From: Pseudomonas sessilinigenes
GTDB lineage: Bacteria > Pseudomonadota > Gammaproteobacteria > Pseudomonadales > Pseudomonadaceae
Direction of reading: 5' to 3'
NCBI RefSeq assembly: GCF_003850565.1
Contig: NZ_CP027706.1
Coordinates: 5,580,001-5,644,000, forward strand
DNA length: 64,000 nt
Shown piece after piece: positions 17,957-30,845 of this stretch. Both the position numbers and the translations under genes were made by a program. Position 1 is the first letter of the stretch, and every line of letters starts with the position of its first letter. Under the pieces are notes generated by a model, which was not told the origin of the DNA, ran no database searches, and was given only the letters and a program-made list of their open reading frames with translations.

Positions 17957-20119
17957 ATGAGCACATCCAAGCACGGCACAACGTTCACACCCCAGGGCGA
18001 GCCATCACGCATCCGCGAAGGCCTGCCCTTCCCCCTGGGTGCCACCTGGGACGGCCTGGGTGTCAACTTCGCGCTGTTCTCGGCCAACGCCACCAAGGTC
18101 GAACTGTGTGTGTTCGACGCCGCCGGCGAGGTGGAGCTCGAACGTATCGAACTCCCGGAATACACTGACGAGATCTTCCATGGCTACCTGCCCGATGCCC
18201 ATCCCGGCCTGGTCTACGGCTACCGCGTGCACGGGCCCTATGATCCGCCCAATGGCCATCGCTTCAATCCCAACAAACTGCTGATCGACCCCTACGCCAA
18301 GCAATTGGTGGGGACGCTGAAATGGTCCGAGGCATTGTTCGGCTATACCATCGGCCACCCCGAGGCCGACCTGAGCTTCGATGAGCGCGACAGCGCGCCC
18401 TTCGTCCCCAAGTGCAAGGTCATCGATCCGGCCCACACCTGGGGCGACGACCAGAGGGTCAGCGTGCCCTGGGACAAGACCATCCTCTACGAGACTCACC
18501 TGCGGGGGTTCACCATGGCGCATCCGGCGGTACCAGAAGCCCTGCGCGGTACCTGTGCCGGGCTGATGGTGGACGAGGTGCTGGCGCACATCCGCAAGCT
18601 GGGGGTGTCTTCGGTGGAACTGCTGCCGGTCCACGCCTTCGTCAATGACCAGCACCTGCTGCACAAGGGCATGACCAACTACTGGGGCTACAACAGCATC
18701 GCGTTCTTTGCCCCCGACCCGCGCTACCTGGCCAGCGGCAAGATCGCCGAGTTCAAGGAAATGGTTGCGCACCTGCATGAGGCGGGCCTGGAGGTGCTGC
18801 TGGACGTGGTCTACAACCATACCGCCGAGGGCAACGAGCAAGGCCCGACACTGTCCATGCGCGGTATCGACAATGCCTCCTACTACCGCCTGATGCCCGA
18901 CGACAAACGCTTCTACATCAACGATTCCGGCACCGGCAACACCCTGGACCTGAGCCACCCCTGCGTCCTGCAAATGGTCACCGACTCGCTGCGCTACTGG
19001 GCCGGCGAGATGCACGTCGATGGTTTCCGCTTTGACCTGGCGACCATTCTCGGGCGTTATCACGATGGTTTCGACGAGCGCCACAGCTTCCTCGTGGCCT
19101 GCCGCCAGGACCCGCTGCTGCGCCAGGTGAAGATGATCGCCGAGCCCTGGGACTGCGGCCCCGGGGGCTACCAGGTAGGCCGCTTCCCGCCGGGCTGGAT
19201 GGAGTGGAACGATCGCTTTCGCGATACCGTGCGCGCCTTCTGGAAAGGCGATGATGGCCAGTTGGCAGACTTCGCCGCGCGCATGACGGCTTCTGGCGAA
19301 ATGTTCGACCAGCGGGGCCGGCGTCCCTATGCCTCGGTCAACTTCGTCACCGCCCATGACGGTTTCACCCTGCATGACCTGGTGTCCTACAACGACAAGC
19401 ACAACGAAGCCAACGACGAGAACAACCAGGACGGCAGCAACAACAACCTGTCCTGGAACCACGGGACGGAGGGGCCCACCGACGACTCGCAGATCAATGC
19501 CCTGCGCCTGCGCCAGATGCGCAACTTCTTCGCCACCCTGTTGCTGGCCCAAGGGACTCCCATGATGGTGGCCGGCGACGAGTTCGCCCGTACCCAGCAC
19601 GGCAACAACAATGCCTATTGCCAGGACAGCGAGATCGGCTGGGTCAACTGGAACCTGGACGAGGACGGCAAGTCGCTGCTCAAGTTCGTCAAGCGCCTGG
19701 TCAAGCTGCGCCTGAGCTACCCGATCCTGCGGCGTGGGCGCTTCCTGGTGGGCAGCTACAACGAAGATATCGGGGTCAAGGATGTCACCTGGCTGGCACC
19801 CGACGGCAGCGAAATGACCACCGAACGCTGGCAGGACCCGCACGGCCGCTGCCTGGGCATGCTGCTCGACGGGCGCGCCCAGGAAACCGGCATCCGCCGT
19901 GCGGGAGCCGACGCCACGGTGCTGCTAGTGGTCAATGCCCATCACGACATCGTCAACTTCCGCCTGCCACAGGTGCCGGCCGGGGAGTTCTGGACTTGCA
20001 TGATCGACACCAACCAGCCAGCGGTGCATGGCCAGGAGCGCTTCGCCTTCGGTGACGAGTACTCGGTCACGGGTCGCTCGCTGCTGTTTTTCGAACTCAA
20101 GCAAGAGCCACAGGACTGA
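17957..20119 (+). CDS. glgX: Glycogen debranching enzyme GlgX
   Basis: GlgX is a GH13 isoamylase-type enzyme that removes alpha-1,6 branches, supplying linear chains for TreY. The start (MSTSKHGTTF) is preceded by CAGGAG at good spacing; the frame is open 14 codons farther but without support. Order of parts: CBM48 (PFPLGATWDGLGVNFALFS), catalytic barrel with LDVVYNHTAEG, VDGFRFDLATILG (nucleophile Asp near 360), MIAEPWDCGPGGYQ (acid Glu near 396) and VTAHDGFTLHDLVSYN, then a C-terminal beta domain. At 720 residues it is complete. It ends the glgA operon after a 105-bp gap. Confidence 0.96.
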   Translation: MSTSKHGTTFTPQGEPSRIREGLPFPLGATWDGLGVNFALFSANATKVELCVFDAAGEVELERIELPEYTDEIFHGYLPDAHPGLVYGYRVHGPYDPPNGHRFNPNKLLIDPYAKQLVGTLKWSEALFGYTIGHPEADLSFDERDSAPFVPKCKVIDPAHTWGDDQRVSVPWDKTILYETHLRGFTMAHPAVPEALRGTCAGLMVDEVLAHIRKLGVSSVELLPVHAFVNDQHLLHKGMTNYWGYNSIAFFAPDPRYLASGKIAEFKEMVAHLHEAGLEVLLDVVYNHTAEGNEQGPTLSMRGIDNASYYRLMPDDKRFYINDSGTGNTLDLSHPCVLQMVTDSLRYWAGEMHVDGFRFDLATILGRYHDGFDERHSFLVACRQDPLLRQVKMIAEPWDCGPGGYQVGRFPPGWMEWNDRFRDTVRAFWKGDDGQLADFAARMTASGEMFDQRGRRPYASVNFVTAHDGFTLHDLVSYNDKHNEANDENNQDGSNNNLSWNHGTEGPTDDSQINALRLRQMRNFFATLLLAQGTPMMVAGDEFARTQHGNNNAYCQDSEIGWVNWNLDEDGKSLLKFVKRLVKLRLSYPILRRGRFLVGSYNEDIGVKDVTWLAPDGSEMTTERWQDPHGRCLGMLLDGRAQETGIRRAGADATVLLVVNAHHDIVNFRLPQVPAGEFWTCMIDTNQPAVHGQERFAFGDEYSVTGRSLLFFELKQEPQD

Positions 20120-20437
20120 TTAGGCCCCCCAGGCCCTGTGAGTTTGTAGCGCCATGTCATGGATTTGGGTGTCCGCCGAGGGTAAACGCCCGTCAGCCCG
20201 GAACGCCTTCCGGGGAATTGCGTCTACCCTTAAGTAGCAACGCAATCGATAAATCAAGCCAACGCCCTGTGTCAAAGGGCCGCGGCTGAGTATGATTGCG
20301 CAGCGACCACGCGACTCCAAAGGGATGGAGCCGCGGTACTTCACGTCGAGGCAAGCGCCATGGAATCGACGTGCGTGCAAACCCAGGGTGCGACAGGACA
20401 GTCGCTCATCATCTTTATCGGTGACCCGGAGACAGGG
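20120..20437 (+). other. Gap between glgX and the PIG-L gene
   Basis: This 318-bp stretch contains no supported gene. A frame continuous with the PIG-L gene is open from 20360 (MESTCVQTQG), but that Met has no ribosome site. The segment 20200-20260 is locally less GC-rich and probably holds the PIG-L promoter. No terminator with a T-run was found after glgX. Confidence 0.45.
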
Positions 20438-21208
20438 ATGTATCAGGTTATGAAAGCCATACCCGCAATAGACAGTATCTGGCCCAGCCAGATCTGGAAC
20501 AGTGCCCGCAGCCTGGCCGAAGTGCCAGCCATCAAGTTCGACATGCTGGTCCCCGCCGGTTCACGGGCGGTGATCGTTGCTCCGCACCCTGGCGATGAGG
20601 TGATCGCCACAGGCGGCCTGTTGCAAGTCCTGGCCCATCACGGGCACCCGATAGAACTGATCTCGGTCAGCGACGGTAGTGCCAGCCATCCAGGCTCGGA
20701 AGTCTGGCCAGAACGCCGTCTGAGTGTATTTCGCCCCCAGGAAAGCGCCGAAGCCCTGCGTCGCCTGGGCCTGCCTCTGCACAGCCTGAAGTGGATTCGC
20801 GGTGGCTTTGCCGACAGAGCCCTGAGCGAACGCGAACACCAGCTGGTGCCCTTCATCAGCCGTTACTTGCGTCCGGGCGATGTGGTGTTCAGCACCTGGC
20901 GAGCCGACGGCAACCTCGACCACGAGGCCGTTGGACGGGCGGCGGCCAAGGCCGCTGCCCAAATGGGCGCGTGCTTCCATGAGATCCCGGTGTGGGCCTG
21001 GCACTGGTCGCCACGCGAAGAGCACCAGATTCCCTGGCACCGTGCGCGCAAGCTACGCCTGGATACCTGGACCGTAGCCCGCAAGCGCCATGCCGCCCAC
21101 GCCTATGCCAGCCAGCTGCAGGGCGAACCCGAGATCGGCCTGGAGCCCTCGTTGTCGCCGGTCGTGCTGGAGCGCCTGCGCCTGCCCTACGAGATCATCC
21201 TCATGTAA
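20438..21208 (+). CDS. PIG-L/LmbE-family deacetylase-like protein with altered metal motif
   Basis: The PIG-L family contains Zn-dependent N-deacetylases acting on N-acetylated sugars (MshB, GlcNAc-PI deacetylase). Residues 44-64 give VIVAPHPGDEVIATGG; the family motif is (A/P)HPDDE. The His and second Asp (zinc ligands) are kept, but the first Asp, the general base in MshB, is Gly52. The third zinc-ligand region is present as NLDHEAVGRAA. The start was set at ATG 20438 because GGAG sits 6 bases upstream; ATG 20450 and ATG 20360 are alternatives. It lies in a gap between two glucan operons. Its substrate is unknown; reduced or changed chemistry is possible. Confidence 0.8.
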   Translation: MYQVMKAIPAIDSIWPSQIWNSARSLAEVPAIKFDMLVPAGSRAVIVAPHPGDEVIATGGLLQVLAHHGHPIELISVSDGSASHPGSEVWPERRLSVFRPQESAEALRRLGLPLHSLKWIRGGFADRALSEREHQLVPFISRYLRPGDVVFSTWRADGNLDHEAVGRAAAKAAAQMGACFHEIPVWAWHWSPREEHQIPWHRARKLRLDTWTVARKRHAAHAYASQLQGEPEIGLEPSLSPVVLERLRLPYEIILM

Positions 21209-21325
21209 TGCCGCTGGGTGATCCAGGCAAGGGTTGCCGTATGTCTGGATTCTCCTGCAAATGCTGGCGCGCCCATCGCAGTAGTGCATGCTCCTTGCGG
21301 GGAATTTCCCGTAGAGGAGTTAGCC

Positions 21326-22015
21326 ATGAGTGATCAACCTACCATCGTGCTGGTCCACGGGTTCTGGGGTGGAGCCGCCCACTGGAACCGAGTCATCGTC
21401 GAACTGCTGGAGCGCGGCTACCAGAAGATCCGCGCCGTTGAACTGCCCTTGACCTCCCTGGCCGAGGACGTCGAGCGTACGCGCAAGCTGGTGGCCCAGC
21501 AGACCGGGCCGGTGCTGCTGGTGGGGCATTCCTATGGCGGTGCAGTGATTACCCAGGCCGGGCATGCAAGCAATGTGGTGGGCCTGGTGTATATCGCCGC
21601 CTTCGCCCCTGACAACGGCGAAAGCCCCGGTGGCCTGACCCAGGAGTTTCCACCCGAGGCCGCGCCCAACCTCGAGCCCGATAGCGACGGTTACCTGTGG
21701 GTTCGCCCGGAGCGCTTCCAGCAGAGCTTCTGCCAGGACCTTCCCGCCCAGGAAGGACTGGTCATGGGCCTGACCCAGAAGGCCCCCCTGGCCAGCACCT
21801 TCGGCGATACCCTCGGCGCCCCGGCCTGGCGCGAAAAACCTTCGTGGTATCAGGTTTCCAGCGCCGATCGCATGATTGCCCCGCACAATCAGGAGCGCAT
21901 GGCTGCGCGCCTGAACGCGCGCAAGGTGATTCGCCTGGATGCCAGCCATGCCTCCCTGGCCTCCCAGCCCGGCGCCGTGGCCGGTTTGATTGCCGAAGCC
22001 GCCGCCAGCCTCTGA
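21326..22015 (+). CDS. Alpha/beta hydrolase
   Basis: This cytoplasmic 229-residue protein has an alpha/beta-hydrolase fold. The oxyanion region is IVLVHGFWGGAAHW, the nucleophile elbow is LLVGHSYGGAV (Ser), and the C-terminal His lies in LDASHASLASQP. The sequence resembles small esterase/salicylate-esterase-like hydrolases of the AB hydrolase-6 type. GAGGAG before the ATG supports this start; the frame is open for 36 codons upstream without support. The substrate is unknown. It follows the PIG-L gene by 117 bp and ends facing glgB. Confidence 0.85.
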   Translation: MSDQPTIVLVHGFWGGAAHWNRVIVELLERGYQKIRAVELPLTSLAEDVERTRKLVAQQTGPVLLVGHSYGGAVITQAGHASNVVGLVYIAAFAPDNGESPGGLTQEFPPEAAPNLEPDSDGYLWVRPERFQQSFCQDLPAQEGLVMGLTQKAPLASTFGDTLGAPAWREKPSWYQVSSADRMIAPHNQERMAARLNARKVIRLDASHASLASQPGAVAGLIAEAAASL

Positions 22016-22118
22016 CTTGCCAAGCCTTCAGCGCAATGGCAACGACTACAGGTGCAGTGGCTGCCATTGCCACAAGACTGGCGGGGCCTTCTGCATTCAT
22101 CCGGACATCGGTAATGGC

Positions 22119-22216
22119 GGCCGCTGCGCACCCGTGCGCAGCCTGCGGCAGCGGCTACACGAGGCCTTGTAGGCGCTGCCGGGCTGGTGAGGCTGCGACA
22201 AGGCCCACAAGGCCTT
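22119..22216. repeat. REP-like inverted-repeat element between convergent genes
   Basis: CTGCGCA-CCCG-TGCGCAG (22124-22141) is a perfect stem inside a second pair, GCCGCTGC (22120-22127) and GCAGCGGC (22148-22155). The neighbouring text (GCGGCAGCGGCTAC) matches the style of common Pseudomonas intergenic REP sequences. It separates the hydrolase gene from the end of glgB and may also work as a bidirectional transcription stop. Confidence 0.6.
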
Positions 22217-22229
22217 CGGCATGCCGGGA

Positions 22230-24457
22230 TCAGTGCCCGGGACGCAGGATCAGCACCGCCAGGGGCGGCAGGTTGAGCACCAGGGACAGGGCCTGGCCGT
22301 GGCTTTGCTGTTCTTCGCTGAAGACTTCGCCGGCATTGCCATAGTTGGAGCCCGCATACAGCTGCGAATCGCTGTTGAGCAGCTCGCTCCAGCGTCCTCC
22401 CAGCGGCACGCCCACCCGATAGCCCTCACGCGGCACCGGAGTGAAGTTGGCCACCACCAGCAAGGGTTCGCCACCACGGCTCCAGCGCAGCCAGGCATAC
22501 ACGCTGTTGACCGCATCGTCGCCGATCAGCCACTGGAAGCCCTGGGGCACGTGGTCCTGCTCGTGCAGCGCCGGATACTCGCGGTACAGGCGGTTGAGGT
22601 CGCCCACCAACTGCTGCACGCCACGGTGCTCGGGATACTGCAGCAAATACCAGTCCAGTTGCTGGTCATGGTTCCACTCACGCCACTGGCCGAACTCGCA
22701 TCCCATGAACAACAGCTTCTTGCCCGGATGGGTCCACATGAAACTCAGGTACGCCCGCAAATTGGCGAACTTCTGCCAGCGATCGCCGGGCATCTTGTCG
22801 ATCAGCGAATGCTTGCCGTGCACCACCTCATCGTGGGAAATCGGCAGGATGAAGCGCTCGGACCAGGCATACACCAGGCCGAAGCTCAGTTCGTTGTGAT
22901 GGTGGGCCCGGTAGACCGGGTCCTGCTGGATGTAGTGCAGGGAATCGTGCATCCAGCCCATGTTCCACTTGTAGGCGAACCCCAGGCCACCATGGTCGGT
23001 ACCCTGGCTGACCCCGGGCCAGGCGGTGGACTCCTCGGCGATCACCAGGGCCCCTGGCGCTTCGAGGGCGACCACATCGTTGAGATGGCGCAGAAAATCG
23101 ATAGCCTCCAGGTTCTCCCGGCCGCCATGGCGATTTGGCACCCACTCCCCCGCCTTGCGCGAATAGTCGCGATAGAGCATCGAGGCCACGGCATCCACCC
23201 GCAGGCCGTCGACATGGAAATGCCTGAGCCAGTGCAAGGCCGACGCCAGCATGAAGCCATGCACCTCGGTGCGCCCCAGGTTGTAGATCAGCGTGTCCCA
23301 GTCTTGATGGAACCCCTCCAGCGGGTTGCCGTACTCATAGAGCGCCGTGCCGTCGAACTGTGCCAGTCCGTGGGTATCGGTGGGGAAATGCGCCGGCACC
23401 CAGTCAAGGATCACCCCGATGTCCGCCAGGTGGCAGGCATTGACGAACGCGGCAAACTCCTCGGGCGTGCCATAACGGGCACTGGGCGCGAATTGGGCCA
23501 GGGGTTGGTAGCCCCAGGAGCCACCGAACGGATGCTCCATGATCGGCATCAATTCGATATGGGTGAACCCCAGGTCCTTGATGTAGGGAATCAGCCGCTG
23601 CGCCAGCTCGGGCCAGCTGTAGTGACGGGCCACCTCGCCCACATCGTCGACCTCGCACTGCCAGGAGCCAGCGTGCAACTCATAGATCGCCAACGGCGCC
23701 TCGACCCCCTGGCGTTCGCCACGGGCCAGCATCCAGGCCTGGTCCTGCCAGTCGACCTCCAGGGGCGCGGCCACCTTGGAGGCGGTGTCTGGCGGCAACT
23801 GGGTGGCCAAGGCCATTGGATCGGCCTTGAGCGGCAAGATGCCATGGGGGCCGAGTATCTCGTACTTATAGGCCTCCCCCGCACGCAGGCGGGGAATGAA
23901 CAGCTCCCAGACCCCAGAGGGATGACGCAGGCGCATGGGGTGGCGGCGTCCATCCCAGCCATTGAAGTCGCCCACCACCGAGACCCTGCGGGCATTGGGG
24001 GCCCAGACCGCAAAACGCACGCCCTCGATGCCATCCACGATGGCCAGTTGCGCGCCGAGGCAAGCACCCAGGTCACGATGGTTGCCCTCGGCGAACAGAT
24101 ACAGATCCATCTCCCCGAGCAACGCCCCGAAACTATAAGGGTCCTCGCTGACCTGCTCGCCGCCCGCCCACTGGATTCGCAGCAAGTACGCCTGAGCCTG
24201 GCCAAAGTGCCCGACGAACAGCCCCGGCACCTCGCCGCTCTCGAGTTCGCCCAGCAACTGTCCCCCCTCCCTGGCCAGCACCTGCACGCTCAACGCGCCA
24301 GGCAGGTAGGCGCGGATGAACTGCCCGCCTTTACCATCAGCGTGGGGCCCAAGAATGGCGAACGGATCATTGTGCTCGGCGCGCACCAGGGCCTCCACCG
24401 CCCCAACTGCTGGCAACCGTGCCGCGTGCCCCTGTCCCTGCTCTCTGTTCGAGAAAC

Positions 24458-24461
<4 letters not shown>
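22230..24461 (-). CDS. glgB: 1,4-alpha-glucan branching enzyme GlgB
   Basis: GlgB introduces alpha-1,6 branches into the glucan made by GlgE. Two N-terminal CBM48-type modules (the second with [20 protein letters not shown]) precede the GH13_9 barrel: [30 protein letters not shown] (nucleophile Asp near 420), [13 protein letters not shown] (acid Glu near 475) and [12 protein letters not shown]. At 743 residues it is complete. Its start overlaps the treS stop by 4 bp, so it is the last gene of glgE-treS-glgB. Confidence 0.97.
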
Positions 24462-27811
<3,350 letters not shown>

Positions 27812-27888
27812 TGCTCACTCCTGAATCTGTTGGCAGGTTCCTGCCCCGGCCACCGCCACCAGGCCCTCGGGCCGGCGGCGCGGCCGGG

Positions 27889-29883
27889 TCAGTCGACGCT
27901 GATGCGCCAGATGCCGAACGGCTGGGCCGGTTCGAGGCGCATGAACTGGACCTTGCCGTACCAGGTCCAGCGATGGCCGTTCATCAAGTCCTCGCCCTGG
28001 GTGGCGGCATCGTCGGGCAGGCCCATTTCCCAGAGCGGCAGCTCGAAATGCGCCTCCTGGGGGTTGAAGGGATCGAGGCTGACCGCCACCAGCACGAAGT
28101 TGCCGCCATCGGCGCTGCGCTTGCCGAAGTACAGGATCCGGTCGTTCCAGGCGTTGTACAGCTTGAGCCCCAGGTGCGATTGCAACGCCGGGTTCTGGCG
28201 GCGGATACGGTTGAGCTGGGCGATCTCGGCGATGATGTTGCCCGGGGCATTGAAGTCCCGCGGGCGGATCTCGTACTTCTCCGAGTCCAGGTACTCCTCC
28301 TTGCCCGGCAACGGCGCCGACTCGCACAGTTCGAACCCCGAATACATGCCCCACAGGCCCGAGCCCATGGTGGCCAGCGCCGCCCGGATGAGAAAACCGG
28401 GGCGGCCCGAGTCATGCAGGAAACCGGGATTGATATCCGGGGTGTTGACGAAGAAGTTCGGCCGGAAGCATTCGCGCCAGGGCGACTGGTTGAGCTCGCT
28501 CAGGTAGCTGGCCAGTTCGCTCTTGGTGTTGCGCCAGGTGAAGTAGGTATAGCTCTGGGAGTAACCGATCTTGCCCAGGCGCGCCATCATCGCCGGGGTG
28601 GTGAAGGCCTCGGCCAGGAAGATCACCTGCGGATGCCGGCTGCGCACATCGCCGATCAACCACTGCCAAAATGGCAACGGCTTGGTATGCGGGTTATCGA
28701 CCCGGAAGATAGTGACGCCCTCCTCGACCCAGCCGACCACGATATCCCGCAGTTCCAGCCACAGGCTGGGGATGGCATCGGCGGCGTAGAAATCGACATT
28801 GACGATGTCCTGGTACTTCTTCGGCGGGTTCTCGGCATATTTGATGCTGCCGTCCGGGCGCCAGTTGAACCAGCCCGGGTGCTGGGTCAGCCAGGGATGG
28901 TCCTGGGAGCACTGGATCGCGAAATCCAGGGCGATCTCCAGGCCATGGTCGGCGGCTGCGGCCACCAGCCGGCGAAAATCCTCGCGGCTGCCCAATTGAG
29001 GATGGATCGCCTCATGGCCGCCCTCCTCGCTGCCGATGGCATAGGGACTGCCGGGATCGTCCGGCGCGGCAACCAGGGCATTGTTGCGGCCCTTGCGGTG
29101 GCGCCGGCCGATGGGGTGGATAGGCGGGAAGTACAGCACGTCGAAGCCCATGTCATGGATCATCGGCAAGCGCCCATGCACATCGTCGAAGGTGCCATGG
29201 CGGGCAGGATCGTCGGTGATGGAACGGGGGAACAGCTCGTACCAGCTGGCGAACTGCGCACGCTCGCGCTCCACGTCCAGCGGGTACTCGGGACTCAGGC
29301 TGAGATAGGGACGCAGGTCGGCCTCGGCCATCAGCCGGGCACTATCGGCACTCAAGAACAGCGCCACCTGCTCGGCCGCGAGCAAGCCGCCCAGTTGCTG
29401 GTGCAGTACCAGCAGTTGTTCACGCAGCGCGCCTTCGCTGCGTTCGCCAGCCTGTTGCACCAGGGTCCGCCCTTCTTGCAGTTCCAGGCTGACCGGCTGG
29501 GCGGCCAGGTGCTTCTTTTCCAGCTCGTAGCAGAAGCTGGCGAACGAGTCGATCCAGGCCTCGATACAGAAACGGTAGCGGCCCACCTCCGGCACCGGGA
29601 AGTGGCCCAGCCAGCCGTCGTTGCCCTGGTCTTCCAGCGCCCGGCTGTGCCAAGCGTCCTGCCGTTCGTTGCGCCAGCGCACTCGCACCGCCAGCGTGTC
29701 GTGGCCATCGGTGAAGACTTTGCACCCCACCTCGATCTCCTGCCCAGCCACTGCCTTGACGGCGAACTGGCCGGCGTCGAGCACCGGGCGGGGATTCTCG
29801 ATGGCGATGCGCGGCAGCAACAGGGCCTGGGGCAATGGCAAGTGGGCCTGGTATTGCTGTTCGGTCGGTTTTCCTGTCGTCAT
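27889..29883 (-). CDS. glgE: Maltose-1-phosphate maltosyltransferase GlgE
   Basis: GlgE extends alpha-1,4-glucan with maltosyl units from maltose-1-phosphate. It is a GH13_3 enzyme: an N-terminal beta-sandwich (domain N), then the barrel with HPIGRRHRKGRNN, IALDFAIQCSQDHPW, GVTIFRVDNPHTKP (nucleophile Asp near residue 394), VIFLAEAFTTPAMM (acid Glu near 423), followed by the family segment SYTYFTWRN. At 664 residues it is full length. It is the first gene of the operon glgE-treS-glgB; a candidate AlgU-type promoter lies about 85 bp upstream. Confidence 0.97.
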   Translation of the reverse strand: MTTGKPTEQQYQAHLPLPQALLLPRIAIENPRPVLDAGQFAVKAVAGQEIEVGCKVFTDGHDTLAVRVRWRNERQDAWHSRALEDQGNDGWLGHFPVPEVGRYRFCIEAWIDSFASFCYELEKKHLAAQPVSLELQEGRTLVQQAGERSEGALREQLLVLHQQLGGLLAAEQVALFLSADSARLMAEADLRPYLSLSPEYPLDVERERAQFASWYELFPRSITDDPARHGTFDDVHGRLPMIHDMGFDVLYFPPIHPIGRRHRKGRNNALVAAPDDPGSPYAIGSEEGGHEAIHPQLGSREDFRRLVAAAADHGLEIALDFAIQCSQDHPWLTQHPGWFNWRPDGSIKYAENPPKKYQDIVNVDFYAADAIPSLWLELRDIVVGWVEEGVTIFRVDNPHTKPLPFWQWLIGDVRSRHPQVIFLAEAFTTPAMMARLGKIGYSQSYTYFTWRNTKSELASYLSELNQSPWRECFRPNFFVNTPDINPGFLHDSGRPGFLIRAALATMGSGLWGMYSGFELCESAPLPGKEEYLDSEKYEIRPRDFNAPGNIIAEIAQLNRIRRQNPALQSHLGLKLYNAWNDRILYFGKRSADGGNFVLVAVSLDPFNPQEAHFELPLWEMGLPDDAATQGEDLMNGHRWTWYGKVQFMRLEPAQPFGIWRISVD

Positions 29884-29968
29884 CGAACATCACCCTGTCC
29901 CGCGCCAGCGGCGCTGTAGTGATAGGGCTGGTCGGCCCCGGTGAATGGCTGAATCAACATACTTAGGT

Positions 29969-29996
29969 TCCGAGCGGTGCTCGTCGTCGAAAGTTC
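29969..29996 (-). promoter_or_regulatory. Candidate AlgU (extracytoplasmic sigma)-type promoter for glgE
   Basis: On the minus strand GAACTT (29996-29991), 17 bases, then TCGGA (29973-29969) matches the AlgU/sigma-E pattern GAACTT-n16/17-TCnnA. The implied start of transcription, near 29963, would give a leader of about 80 bases. Osmotic or envelope stress control would suit a trehalose/glucan operon. This is a by-eye match only. Confidence 0.4.
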
Positions 29997-30093
29997 AGCG
30001 CGATTGATCGCCAAGCGAACCGGAATCAAATGCACCTTTTCAGGGTCCACCGAGCACGCCCATGCGCCGACAGGCACGAAGGAGACCCGTGCA

Positions 30094-30285
30094 ATGAGTA
30101 TCCCGATTCCGCCAGAACCGCCTGATCCGAACATCGACCAGCCACCCCTACCGCCTGGCGAACCACCGGCGGTTCCCGAGCAGGAGCCACCGGACACGCC
30201 CCCACCGCCCATGGGCGACCCGCCCATTCCAAGGCCACCGGTGGAAGCATCGAGGCCACTATCAGTGGCACGCCCACAAGCATAG
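30094..30285 (+). CDS. Small proline-rich protein, function unknown
   Basis: This 63-residue protein has 26 prolines (41%), arranged in PP and PxP clusters with acidic residues. It has no signal peptide or membrane helix and probably stays extended. AAGGAG, 9 bases before the ATG, is a strong ribosome site, which supports that it is translated. The frame is open upstream to 29977 but without a start signal. It is divergent from glgE. Similar short Pro-rich proteins occur near stress genes in pseudomonads, to my memory without known function. Confidence 0.6.
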   Translation: MSIPIPPEPPDPNIDQPPLPPGEPPAVPEQEPPDTPPPPMGDPPIPRPPVEASRPLSVARPQA

Positions 30286-30405
30286 ATAGACAGCCTGCGC
30301 GAAGCTGGCGAGATTCACCCATCGAGCACCGCCCGTCAGCGGCGTCGAACCCTGGCCATGACTCGCCCGCCTAACTTGTACGTCCACCGCGAAGAGGTAT
30401 CCGCC

Positions 30406-30639
30406 ATGAGCCTGCGCATCGACCGACAGCACTGCTACTTCGACACCCAGACGCTCCACGAGCACTTGCCTGCCAGCGCCGTGACCATCATCACCGACGG
30501 GGCCAGGGCCATGTCCGCCGTCGAGATCAAGGGGCAACGGATCTACATCACCGAAGCAGAAGCCGACGCATTGACCGTAGCAGGCGCCGTCGACGGCCGA
30601 CGCCATCTAAAGGCCACTAATGGTGATTCGGTAATTTGA
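30406..30639 (+). CDS. DUF3203 family protein
   Basis: This 77-residue cytoplasmic protein fits the Pseudomonas-restricted DUF3203 family: IDRQHCYFDTQTLHEHLP at the N-terminus and the conserved IYITEAEADALTVAGAVDGR near the end. The start was set at the ATG preceded by AAGAGGT; upstream in-frame Met at 30358 is less likely. Function unknown. An Anr-like dyad begins immediately after its stop codon, so transcription of the next gene starts from its 3' side. Confidence 0.75.
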   Translation: MSLRIDRQHCYFDTQTLHEHLPASAVTIITDGARAMSAVEIKGQRIYITEAEADALTVAGAVDGRRHLKATNGDSVI

Positions 30640-30653
30640 CTGATCTGGATCAG
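30640..30653 (+). promoter_or_regulatory. Anr/Fnr-like dyad upstream of ccoG
   Basis: CTGATCTGGATCAG is a perfect inverted repeat that differs from the Anr/Dnr consensus TTGAT-n4-ATCAA only at the outermost base on each side. It lies about 190 bp before the ccoG start. Low-oxygen control would fit CcoG, a maturation factor for cbb3 oxidase. The long leader is unusual, so a second promoter is possible. Confidence 0.55.
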
Positions 30654-30670
30654 GGCCCGCCCTGCGGGCC
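30654..30670 (+). terminator. Hairpin after the DUF3203 gene
   Basis: GGCCCGC-CCT-GCGGGCC forms a perfect 7-bp stem with a 3-base loop. There is no T-run after it, so intrinsic termination would be weak. It directly abuts the Anr-like dyad and could instead be part of the ccoG leader. Confidence 0.4.
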
Positions 30671-30845
30671 TATGCCAGGCAGCGTCATCGCCAGGCCTGC
30701 GGAGCTTGCCGGGGTGCAGCAAGTTGTCGCAGGGGGCCGGAAAAGCGCATCTGATCCGCTTTTTTATCAAATAGCTGAGTCTGTTATGCAAACAGTTCCA
30801 TGGTCATAGTTGCCCGGCCTGATGGAGGCTGATGAGCGAACGACC

